This document shows, piece after piece, positions 6,322-11,523 of a stretch of 11,523 nt of DNA. How positions within the stretch are numbered: position 1 is the stretch's first letter; each line of letters opens with the position of its first letter. Made by a program: the position numbers and the translations under genes. The stretch comes from an uncultured Oscillibacter sp. (GTDB taxonomy: Bacteria; Bacillota; Clostridia; Oscillospirales; Oscillospiraceae), in the NCBI GenBank assembly GCA_910576845.1, contig CAJTJA010000068.1, positions 1 through 11,523 of the forward strand, read 5' to 3'. The notes below the pieces were generated by a model, which worked only from the letters and a program-made list of their open reading frames with translations, was not told the DNA's origin and did no database searches.

Positions 6322-7653
6322 TCAGAATGCGACTTTTAAGCAAAGAGCCACCAGACAGAGGATGACGGCGCAGGGAACATAGATATACCGTCCCACGTTG
6401 TACCAAATGGCCCCGGGAGCTTTCCTGGCTCCTTTGCCCACTTCGTCCAGCAGGTCTTCCCGCCGCATAATCCAAAACCAGGAAACTGCTCCCAGTGTTG
6501 CGCCGATGGGGATGATATAGATGGACACGATGTCCATCCAGGGACCCCATTTGAAGATGGGCTCCATATGCAGTCCGATTCCAAGGCATACCACACACAG
6601 CAGAATCAGCATGACATTCCGGCTCAGCCGGGGGAATTTGTGCAGCAGGGACTCGCCCACTGCCTCAAACATGTTTTGCAGGGAGCTGACTCCGGCAAAA
6701 ATCATCGCCACATACAGGATGACCGCAAAGAGCCGCCCCAAAGGAATGTCTTGCAGGATTCTCGGCAGCGTGACAAAAAGCAGGGAAGGCCCCGCCCCAA
6801 CATCCAGGCCGTATGCAAAACAGGCCGGGATCATAACGAGGGCGGCGACGAGGGCGGCAATGGTATCGAAGAGGGCGGTCCGCTTAGCCAGGGCTGCCAC
6901 GTCCTCCGCCGTGTCCAAATACGCGCCGTAAACGATCATGCCGCTGCCGGTGATGGAGAGGGAGAAAAAGGCCTGTCCCATGGCCCAAATCCAAACCATG
7001 GGGTCAAGAAGCTCCTCCCACCGGGGGGAGAACATGTAGCGATAGCCCTCCGAGGCGCCGGGAAGAAACGCTACCCGCACTGCCAGAATAATAAAAATAA
7101 TGAAAAACACGGGCATCATAATTTTGTTGCTTTTTTCAATGCTTTTGGCTCCCAGCAGCAGTGTCAGCAGAGTTCCGACCACCACGATGACATGAAAGGG
7201 AATTACAGAGTAGTCTGTCAGGGAGAAACTGTCAAACCAAGCGGCGGAATCCACCGTCATTAATGTGCCGGTTATGGAGCCTGCGAAAGCCTTCAACACA
7301 TAAGCGATGATGACCGCATAACCCAAGGCAATGCACATGGACCCCGCCAGCGGCAGCCACCCGAGGAGCCCTCCAGCTTTGCCCATGCTCTTTTTTCGGG
7401 TAGACCAGGCCATACCGTAGGCCCCCAGAGTTCCGGTCCGGGCACGGCGGCCCACAGCGTATTCGGCAGAGAGACCCACCGTGCCGAAAAGAATGATGAA
7501 TACAAGATAGGCGATGAGGAAAGCTCCTCCACCGTAGCTACCCATTTTGGCGGGAAAGCCCCACACATTGGCCATGCCTACCGCGGAGCCCACCGCCGAG
7601 AGGACAAATCCCCACTGGCTGCTGAACTGCCGCTTCTTTCGGTCTCCACCCAT
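6322..7653 (-). CDS. Neurotransmitter:sodium symporter (NSS/SNF) family transporter 2
   Basis: 443 residues, inner-membrane Na+-coupled transporter of the same superfamily as the upstream plus-strand gene but clearly a different subfamily. TM1 reads SAVGSAVGMANVWGFP (19-34). Where LeuT has Gly-Asn it has Ala28-Asn29, and at the LeuT gate Arg position it has Gly32. GQAFFSLSITGSGM (TM6 region) and FAGVSSLQNMFEA (TM8 region) keep the family's binding signatures. About 11-12 membrane segments are visible. The start at 7653 (MGGDRKKRQFSSQWGF) follows AAGGAGG by 9 bases; the frame runs on to 7788 through repeat copy B, which I exclude. It is tail-to-tail with transporter 1. Expression would come from the promoter at 7875-7903, across a terminator and copy B. 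Substrate unknown. Confidence 0.92.
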   Translation of the reverse strand: MGGDRKKRQFSSQWGFVLSAVGSAVGMANVWGFPAKMGSYGGGAFLIAYLVFIILFGTVGLSAEYAVGRRARTGTLGAYGMAWSTRKKSMGKAGGLLGWLPLAGSMCIALGYAVIIAYVLKAFAGSITGTLMTVDSAAWFDSFSLTDYSVIPFHVIVVVGTLLTLLLGAKSIEKSNKIMMPVFFIIFIILAVRVAFLPGASEGYRYMFSPRWEELLDPMVWIWAMGQAFFSLSITGSGMIVYGAYLDTAEDVAALAKRTALFDTIAALVAALVMIPACFAYGLDVGAGPSLLFVTLPRILQDIPLGRLFAVILYVAMIFAGVSSLQNMFEAVGESLLHKFPRLSRNVMLILLCVVCLGIGLHMEPIFKWGPWMDIVSIYIIPIGATLGAVSWFWIMRREDLLDEVGKGARKAPGAIWYNVGRYIYVPCAVILCLVALCLKVAF

Positions 7654-7706
7654 TGATATGCTCCTCCTTGCAGTTTTCTTATAGTTTAAGCCCTGCTCTA
7701 CGCTGA

Positions 7707-7806
7707 ATTTTTTGGCCGGGCGGCAGCCCGCCTGCAAAAATTTTCCTTGACTGGCAAATAAATCTCTCGCCGCTGAGCACCCCGCCAATTTTCAGACAAG
7801 GCTTAA
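7707..7806. repeat. Dispersed repeat, copy B (upstream of transporter 2)
   Basis: Partner of copy A, same orientation, with the best match at 7731-7787. It contains an additional small hairpin (CGGGC-GGCA-GCCCG, 7717-7730) missing from copy A. It lies between the leader terminator and the ribosome binding site of transporter 2, so it would be transcribed as part of that gene's 5' untranslated region. Confidence 0.65.
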
Positions 7807-7813
7807 GTCATCT

Positions 7814-7848
7814 TGAAAAAATAGGCGGGTCTTGCAGCAAGGCCCGTC
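7814..7848 (-). terminator. Intrinsic terminator or attenuator in the transporter 2 leader
   Basis: An 11-pair stem (7824-7834 with 7838-7848, two G-T pairs) with a CAG loop is followed on the minus strand by TATTTTTT (plus 7815-7822), a classical intrinsic terminator. It ends a transcript of only about 50-55 bases from the promoter at 7875-7903, before transporter 2 is reached. Confidence 0.7.
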
Positions 7849-7874
7849 GCTTTTGGCATTTGCGGTTTTAAAGC

Positions 7875-7903
7875 ATTGTAGCACAAGTTTCCGGAAAAGG
7901 AAA
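7875..7903 (-). promoter_or_regulatory. Promoter upstream of transporter 2 (extended -10)
   Basis: On the minus strand TGCTACAAT gives an extended -10 (TACAAT 7880-7875). The -35 position 17 bases upstream (TTTCCT, 7903-7898) is weak, as is common with an extended -10. The predicted start is near 7868, just ahead of the terminator hairpin. Confidence 0.5.
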
Positions 7904-8017
7904 GCCCTTTCTGGAGAAAAAGAAATCTGCCGTATACCTGGGGGCGCAGAAGGACCATACATGTGGGCTTTGGCGTCAGACTGGCGGAAAGCGGGAAAAT
8001 GGATTCGGCGAAAGGAA

Positions 8018-8092
8018 GGGTATGTGCGGGACTCGCCGGCAGGCGCGATTCCGAGAGCCGCCTTATGGTGGCTTTTTAGCGCAGAGATACCC
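8018..8092. other. Possible three-way-junction RNA fold
   Basis: The closing helix is GGGTAT (8018-8023) with ATACCC (8087-8092), continued by TGCG (8025-8028) with CGCA (8080-8083). Inside are one arm with GGA/TCC and CGCC/GGCG pairs (8029-8052, GGCA loop) and a second arm AGCCGCC (8056-8062) with GGTGGCT (8067-8073), TTAT loop, followed by TTTTT on the plus strand. About 24 pairs in 75 bases. I do not recognise it as a named riboswitch, and GC-rich sequence can fold this well by chance. The strand is undecided. Confidence 0.3.
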
Positions 8093-8333
8093 GGGAGAGG
8101 GGGCTGTATCATAAATTCGTCAGTTAAAGCGCTATTGAAACCGGCAGATTCCGGAGAAGCAGCCGCTGCACGGCATAAAAGCGCCCGCCGCTTGTTGCGG
8201 CGGGCGGATGGCTTGTGTTTAGAATCGCAGGAGCGGCAGCACCGTCTGCTTTTGGAGAAATAGACGGTGCTTGAGAGGACGCCGAAATAAAAATATCATG
8301 TCTCTTCCTGCGGTTGTCAGGCGGGGAAATCCT
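8093..8333. other. Gene-free stretch downstream of the C_GCAxxG_C_C gene
   Basis: Together with 7904-8017, where I see nothing specific, this is the unassigned part of a gap of about 680 bases. Besides the terminator at 8182-8206 it holds a 9-bp stem GCACCGTCT (8239-8247) with AGACGGTGC (8262-8270). Open frames on both strands here lack ribosome sites and read as low-quality, basic, non-membrane peptides without family resemblance. Confidence 0.5.
8182..8206 (-). terminator. Probable terminator of the C_GCAxxG_C_C gene
   Basis: A perfect 10-bp GC stem (8182-8191 with 8197-8206) around a TTGTT loop, followed on the minus strand by a short TTTT (plus 8177-8180). It lies about 130 bases past the stop codon. 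The T-tract is short, so strength is uncertain. Confidence 0.55.
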
Positions 8334-8816
8334 TTATGAAAATTCAGACTTTTCTGAAAGAACGGCATTGTTCCGTTCTTCCTCTACTAACTGCTCCAGC
8401 AGTTCCACTGCTGTGACAATCATGTTGTCGCAGTGGGCGGTGACTCCCAAGCGCCGGGAGGCGGGATTTTTTTCCGTTACACCGGGCCGGGCCTGAAGCA
8501 GGTCAGCGCAGCGGGTATGGCCAAAAATATCGAAAAACCGGCGGCGGTATTCCCTGGTAATGCGGTAGATGTTCTTCTTTGCGTCCAGGTCTCCCTGCTG
8601 GGAGAAGGGAAAACACAGACTCAAAATCAGTGCGCCGCCGCTGACCGCGCCACAGATTTCCTCATGGCTGCCGCCTATGCCGCCGCCAAATCCGCCCATC
8701 AAAGGCAGAAGCTCTTCCGGGGTTCGCCCCGCTAAGTCAGCGCAGGCTCCCGCCACGGACTGGGCACAGTTCCAGCCCTGTTTGTGATATTGATATGCCA
8801 GAGCACAGCGATCCAT
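8334..8816 (-). CDS. C_GCAxxG_C_C family protein (putative redox-active)
   Basis: 160 residues, within the family's usual 130-170. The pattern is WNCAQSV at 15-21, a glycine-rich GGFGGGIGGS at 41-50, then ICGAVSGGALILSL at 54-67 and later cysteines (C103 in TRCADLL, C129 in AHCD), matching the C_GCAxxG_C_C family named for its spaced cysteines. The family is described only as a putative redox protein; in anaerobes such genes often lie near electron-transfer functions, but no partner is evident here. The start at 8816 has GAGGAG about 9 bases upstream; the frame is open to 8906, but the upstream ATGs lack ribosome sites and lie in the structured leader. It has its own strong promoter and a long untranslated leader. 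Confidence 0.88.
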   Translation of the reverse strand: MDRCALAYQYHKQGWNCAQSVAGACADLAGRTPEELLPLMGGFGGGIGGSHEEICGAVSGGALILSLCFPFSQQGDLDAKKNIYRITREYRRRFFDIFGHTRCADLLQARPGVTEKNPASRRLGVTAHCDNMIVTAVELLEQLVEEERNNAVLSEKSEFS

Positions 8817-8993
8817 AAAATTATCTCCTCTCAGTTGTGTTTGTTTCAAAGGCTTGCCTTCCGGCGAAGGCCGCGAGCCGGTTTTCATAAGCAGATGACG
8901 GCGCAAAGCGGCTGCTTTTGGCTGTCATGCGTCATCTTTTCAGCTGTTCCGCAAAAAGCGGGAGAGGCTTGAAGTAAATGTAGCGGCTGCTTC
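8817..8993 (-). promoter_or_regulatory. Long structured 5' leader of the C_GCAxxG_C_C gene
   Basis: About 177 bases between the predicted transcription start and the ATG. On plus coordinates it holds the stem AGATGACG (8893-8900) with CGTCATCT (8930-8937), containing a nested AAAGC/GCTTT stem (8905-8918). It also holds CCGC/GCGG (8949-8961), and a GCCTTC-CGGC-GAAGGC hairpin just upstream of the ribosome site. AGCGGCTGC occurs twice (8908-8916 and 8982-8990). It matches no riboswitch class I can name. Confidence 0.4.
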
Positions 8994-8999
8994 GCGGCC

Positions 9000-9028
9000 A
9001 TTATAACAAGATGCGGCAAAAATAGCAA
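9000..9028 (-). promoter_or_regulatory. Promoter of the C_GCAxxG_C_C gene
   Basis: On the minus strand TTGCTA (-35, 9028-9023), 17-base spacer, TATAAT (-10, 9005-9000): the -10 is perfect. Start near 8993. Confidence 0.7.
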
Positions 9029-9125
9029 TGGGGAAAATTTCGGAAGACTTTGAAGAAAGGAGCCCTCCCGTTTCGTTCTATTTCCGGCGGAACGTCTGCC
9101 TTACATATGATGAGGAGCTGAGACT

Positions 9126-9881
9126 ATGACAGCTTTTTCCCTGAAACTGACAGCGGTGGTTTTGATGACCCTGGACCATATCGGCCTTTATTTTCCGGCA
9201 GCCCCGGTATGGTTTCGCTGGCTGGGCCGGGGGGCCTACCCCCTGTTCCTCTTCTGCATGGTCCAAGGCTATGCCCATACCCGGAGCCGGATTCATTATC
9301 TTCTGCGCCTCTATCTGATGAGCCTTTTCATGACGGCCTTGGGCCTGTTTCTGGACGCCTGCTTTCCCTCGGAGAGCGGCTATGGGAATCACAATATATT
9401 CGTGCCCCTGTTTTTGACGGGGGTTCTCATCAGCGCCGTAGAGCTGTACCAGAGAGACCGGAGGCATGGCGGGCTGCTGCTGGGAGCGTTGGCTCTGTTC
9501 CAGGTCCTCTACGGCTTTCTCCCGGCTCTTCTGCCGTTCACACGGGGGCTGAGCGGGGATGTGCTCACCGGCCTGGTTCCCAGCCTGGCGGTGAACGAGT
9601 TCGGCTTTGAATTTGTCGCCTTGGGGCTGGCCCTCTACTTCCTACGTGACCGCCGGGAAGCCTTGACGGCGGTGTACCTGATCTTCTGCGTCTACCAGTT
9701 CAGCGCCGAGTCGCTGTACGGATATTTCCCTGTCCAGTGGATGATGGTCTTGGCCCTGCCGCTGATGCTCCGGTACAACGGGGAGAAGGGCCGGGGCTGG
9801 AAGTGGTTCTTTTATATGTATTATCCTGCCCACACCTGTCTGTTGTTTCTGCTGGCAGGCGCCTTATCAGAGGGGAAATAG
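9126..9881 (+). CDS. TraX family membrane protein
   Basis: 251 residues with roughly 7-8 hydrophobic segments. TraX of the F plasmid acetylates pilin, and chromosomal relatives are thought to be membrane acyltransferases; the substrate here is unknown. Family features visible: DH at 17-18 in the first helix, WFRWLGRGAYPLFLF at 29-43, a histidine/arginine-rich turn GYAHTRSR at 48-55, YNGEKGRG at 217-224 and the C-terminal FYMYYPAH at 229-236. The start at 9126 has AGGAG 8 bases upstream. I find no good promoter in the 100 bases before it. No conjugation or pilus genes are nearby, so a chromosomal role is more likely than transfer. It shares the hairpin at 9891-9917 with the convergent lipoprotein gene. 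Confidence 0.88.
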   Translation: MTAFSLKLTAVVLMTLDHIGLYFPAAPVWFRWLGRGAYPLFLFCMVQGYAHTRSRIHYLLRLYLMSLFMTALGLFLDACFPSESGYGNHNIFVPLFLTGVLISAVELYQRDRRHGGLLLGALALFQVLYGFLPALLPFTRGLSGDVLTGLVPSLAVNEFGFEFVALGLALYFLRDRREALTAVYLIFCVYQFSAESLYGYFPVQWMMVLALPLMLRYNGEKGRGWKWFFYMYYPAHTCLLFLLAGALSEGK

Positions 9882-9882
9882 C

Positions 9883-9917
9883 AAAAACAAAACGGGGCGG
9901 CTGTCTGCCGCCCCGTT
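9883..9917. terminator. Terminator between TraX-like and lipoprotein genes
   Basis: A perfect 11-bp stem (9891-9901 with 9907-9917), TGTCT loop. On the minus strand it is followed by TTTTGTTTTT, a strong terminator for the lipoprotein gene. On the plus strand only GTTCTA follows, so it is weaker for the TraX-like gene. Confidence 0.85.
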
Positions 9918-9930
9918 CTATGAACCATGA

Positions 9931-10536
9931 TTATTTTTCCTCAGCGGTGAAATACACAAAGAAGGTATCCCCTTCGCTGCCGTCCTCGCTGCCGTCATCA
10001 AAAAGCTCCACGTGGGAAATGGAGAAGTCCTTTTCATCCGCGGGCACGTCGAAAACCAGCATGCCGGTGCGGGACTCGCCTACTGCAAGCTCATACTCAG
10101 CGGGAAGCTGTTCATCCGCTACGGTGTCCAGATTGCTGCCGTCCTCGCCTTCGGTGATGGGCCAAGCGAACTCTTCGGTCTCGGCACTGGCACTCCACTG
10201 GCCCTGGAAGTCATCATCCCACATGGGGAGAGTCTCTTTAAAGGTGTTCTTCACCGTGATTTCCACTACCAGCACCTTCATGCCCTCCGGGGCGGTATGG
10301 CCGTTGTAGTCCATAGTGGTGTATGCGCTGTTCACGCTGAAATCCATAAAGGTAGAATGTATGGTGTCGCCAATGCGGCCTTCGCCATAGCCGTCTTCCG
10401 CGTAAACGTCCCCGCTGCCGGAAGAAGAGGAGCCGCCGCTGGAACTGGAACCGGCGTCAGAGCCGGAATCGCCGCCACAGGCGGCCAAGGTTAACGCCAT
10501 CAGGAGCGCCAAGGTCAAAGAAAGCAGTTTTTTCAT
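9931..10536 (-). CDS. Secreted lipoprotein with DUF4352-like domain
   Basis: 201 residues. The lipoprotein signal peptide is clear: MKKLLSLTLALLMAL then LAAC, with Cys20 as the lipidated residue. A Ser/Gly-rich spacer follows (about 21-42). The rest (about 50-197) resembles the DUF4352 immunoglobulin-like fold, with GDTIHSTFMDFSV, then GMKVLVVEITVKNT at 85-98, and a later VGESRTGMLVFDVP at 152-165. The protein is very acidic towards its end. Such proteins sit on the outer face of the membrane; their ligand is generally unknown. The start at 10536 is fixed by the signal peptide; the ribosome site (GGGGGA, about 10 bases off) is modest. The frame runs on to 10656, but that part crosses the promoter. 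Confidence 0.88.
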   Translation of the reverse strand: MKKLLSLTLALLMALTLAACGGDSGSDAGSSSSGGSSSSGSGDVYAEDGYGEGRIGDTIHSTFMDFSVNSAYTTMDYNGHTAPEGMKVLVVEITVKNTFKETLPMWDDDFQGQWSASAETEEFAWPITEGEDGSNLDTVADEQLPAEYELAVGESRTGMLVFDVPADEKDFSISHVELFDDGSEDGSEGDTFFVYFTAEEK

Positions 10537-10589
10537 TTCAAAAATATCCCCCAGTCTGTGTTTTCTCGTGACTGCTGAAGGCGGACGGC

Positions 10590-10618
10590 AAAAAGCCTGT
10601 GAGAGACCCGCCTCACAG
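10590..10618 (-). promoter_or_regulatory. Leader hairpin with T-run, possible attenuator of the lipoprotein gene
   Basis: A 7-bp stem CTGTGAG (10597-10603) with CTCACAG (10612-10618) begins a few bases after the predicted start of transcription and is followed on the minus strand by GCTTTTTG. It could be a weak attenuator or a 5' stabilising hairpin. Confidence 0.35.
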
Positions 10619-10627
10619 TACAAGAAA

Positions 10628-10656
10628 ATCATACTACGAACTTTCCCGTAAGTCAA
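10628..10656 (-). promoter_or_regulatory. Promoter of the lipoprotein gene
   Basis: On the minus strand TTGACT (10656-10651), 17-base spacer, TATGAT (10633-10628), each one base from consensus. Start near 10621, leader about 85 bases. Confidence 0.7.
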
Positions 10657-10723
10657 TATCTGGCGCTCAAAATATGTGTATGCGACGCATAGACTGGAGA
10701 AAGATATTCAAGGAGGGAGCGCC

Positions 10724-11347
10724 ATGGGGAGAACGGTATATATCTGGGGAGAAGCGGAGCGCTTTGGCAACTACCGACGCGCGGTGGAGAAGGCCGGGGG
10801 CCAAGCAGTTTTCGGCTGGCGTGCGGAGGGACAGGGGGCGGTGTGGGACGCGCTGCTTCTCCCCGGAGGCGGGGATCTGGAGCCCTGGCGTTATGGGCAG
10901 GAGAACACCGCTTCCCAGGGACTGGAGCCGGAACGTGACAGGGCGGAACTGCGGTTGCTGGAAGAATTCGTTTCGGCAGGGAAACCAATACTGGGAATCT
11001 GCCGTGGTCTTCAGGTTATCAATGTGTTTTTTGGAGGGAGCCTGGAGCAGGATATTCCGGACCACAGCACTGTAAATGGGGCAGACCGGTATCACAGTGT
11101 CTGGACGGATTCGTCTCCGCTTTTGCCCCTCTTCGGAAAACGGATACTGGTCAACAGTGCGCATCATCAGGCGGTGAGCCGGGCGGGAGCCGGACTGCGA
11201 GTGATTCAACGGAGCGGGGATGGTGTAGCAGAGGCGCTCTGCCATGGATATCTGCCGGTATGGGCGGTTCAGTGGCATCCTGAGCGTCTGGACCCGCCAG
11301 CGGCGGGCGAACGGCTGTTCAGGGCATTTCTGTCTCTGGGAAGGTGA
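10724..11347 (+). CDS. Class I glutamine amidotransferase-like / gamma-glutamyl hydrolase family protein (peptidase C26)
   Basis: 207 residues. The catalytic triad of the class I amidotransferase fold is complete: GICRG at 91-95 (Cys93), QWHPE at 183-187 (His185 and Glu187). LPGGGD at 46-51 and NSAHHQAV at 144-151 are typical of the PuuD-like gamma-glutamyl-GABA hydrolase group rather than of synthase subunits. It would hydrolyse a gamma-glutamyl amide bond in the cytosol; the exact substrate is open. It is short for PuuD-like proteins (about 230-255), mainly in the N-terminal strand region. The start at 10724 has AGGAGG 7 bases upstream and is preferred over the open frame to 10676. It is divergent from the lipoprotein gene. 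No polyamine genes are in view, so a putrescine role is not supported by context. Confidence 0.88.
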   Translation: MGRTVYIWGEAERFGNYRRAVEKAGGQAVFGWRAEGQGAVWDALLLPGGGDLEPWRYGQENTASQGLEPERDRAELRLLEEFVSAGKPILGICRGLQVINVFFGGSLEQDIPDHSTVNGADRYHSVWTDSSPLLPLFGKRILVNSAHHQAVSRAGAGLRVIQRSGDGVAEALCHGYLPVWAVQWHPERLDPPAAGERLFRAFLSLGR

Positions 11348-11389
11348 GAGAAATTCAAAAAAAAATGGAAAGAAAGATGATGGCAGCTC

Positions 11390-11418
11390 TTGACACCTGA
11401 GAAGTTTCATGGTATTAT
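11390..11418 (+). promoter_or_regulatory. Promoter of the tRNA gene
   Basis: TTGACA (11390-11395), 17-base spacer, TATTAT (11413-11418): near consensus. Start near 11425. The precursor's 5' leader contains a 6-bp hairpin (CAGACC 11447-11452 with GGTCTG 11463-11468) ending one base before the mature tRNA. Confidence 0.75.
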
Positions 11419-11469
11419 GTCAAAGCTGACGATTTCCGGGGAGGGCCAGACCCGTCGGTCAAGGTCTGC

Positions 11470-11523
11470 GCAGGTGTAGCACAATGGTCAGGGCACCAGC
11501 CTTCCAAGCTGGGGATGCGAGTT
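11470..11523 (+). tRNA. tRNA-Gly (anticodon TCC), 3' end cut by window edge
   Basis: The first 54 bases of a tRNA are present. The acceptor 5' strand is GCAGGTG, then TA and the D-arm with AATGGTCA. The anticodon stem is CCAGC/GCTGG around the loop CTTCCAA, putting TCC at 11503-11505 (positions 34-36), which reads GGA/GGG glycine codons. A variable loop and GCGAG (T-stem 5' strand) followed by TT come last. The D-stem has one A-G mismatch (position 12 against 23). The T-loop 3' part and the acceptor 3' strand lie beyond the edge. A tRNA array could follow. Confidence 0.93.

Noticed and set aside
6523..7263. Long plus-strand frames opposite transporter 2
   Set aside because: They are antisense shadows of a well-supported membrane protein, rich in Gln/His, and have no ribosome site.
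7654..7788. N-terminal extension of transporter 2 into repeat copy B
   Set aside because: A strong AAGGAGG site sits before 7653, the extension is repeat-derived, and family alignment begins at FSSQWGF.
8018..8092. Assigning the fold to a known riboswitch (cobalamin, Moco or FMN)
   Set aside because: I compared it mentally with the conserved cores of these classes and found no matching core sequence; only helices resemble.
8182..8206. Repeat unit of a CRISPR or integron array
   Set aside because: It is a single GC-rich hairpin with no regularly spaced copies nearby; terminator is the simpler reading.
7832..8263. Plus-strand frame of 143 codons in the large gap
   Set aside because: No ribosome site and no recognisable domain; its composition looks like translated non-coding GC-rich sequence, and it runs across a terminator hairpin.
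8817..8906. N-terminal extension of the C_GCAxxG_C_C protein (30 codons)
   Set aside because: Upstream ATGs lack ribosome sites, while GAGGAG is well placed for 8816.

Overview
The window reads as chromosomal DNA of an anaerobic Firmicute, most likely a gut member of class Clostridia (Oscillospirales-like). The grounds are a GC-rich sequence, strong AGGAGG-type ribosome binding sites, sigma-A-type promoters, a biotin-dependent Na+-translocating decarboxylase, two NSS amino-acid transporters and a C_GCAxxG_C_C protein. The taxonomic call is inference from gene content and style. No phage, conjugation, CRISPR or complete IS module is visible.

Left end (1-1653, minus strand): three subunits of a Na+-pumping decarboxylase in the order gamma-like membrane anchor, biotin carrier, beta (cut by the window edge). 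They lie behind one promoter; the carboxyltransferase (alpha) subunit is not in view. Next is sfsA (plus strand), divergent from this operon, with its own promoter. Two minus-strand genes follow: ispE (MEP isoprenoid pathway) and, upstream of it in transcription, a lipase-like alpha/beta hydrolase. Divergent from the hydrolase, behind a near-consensus promoter, is NSS transporter 1 (plus).

Middle (5915-8333): transporter 1 ends at a 14-bp tandem duplication and a perfect 16-bp hairpin. It faces a second, clearly different NSS transporter on the minus strand, which is flanked by two related copies, in the same orientation, of a short dispersed repeat. Ahead of transporter 2 lies a gene-free stretch of about 680 bases. 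It holds one repeat copy, a promoter followed at once by an intrinsic terminator, a possible three-way-junction RNA fold and further hairpins. This is the least explained and most interesting part of the window.

Right end (8334-11523): a C_GCAxxG_C_C putative redox protein (minus) with a long structured leader; a TraX-family membrane protein (plus); a DUF4352-like lipoprotein (minus) sharing a terminator with it; a short class I glutamine amidotransferase-like (peptidase C26) hydrolase (plus); and a promoter-driven tRNA-Gly(TCC) cut by the right edge.

The genes are mostly independent single-gene units. A shared theme is sodium-coupled energetics: the decarboxylase would build a Na+ gradient that the two NSS transporters could spend on uptake. 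I see no convincing new multi-gene system; the novelty candidates are non-coding.
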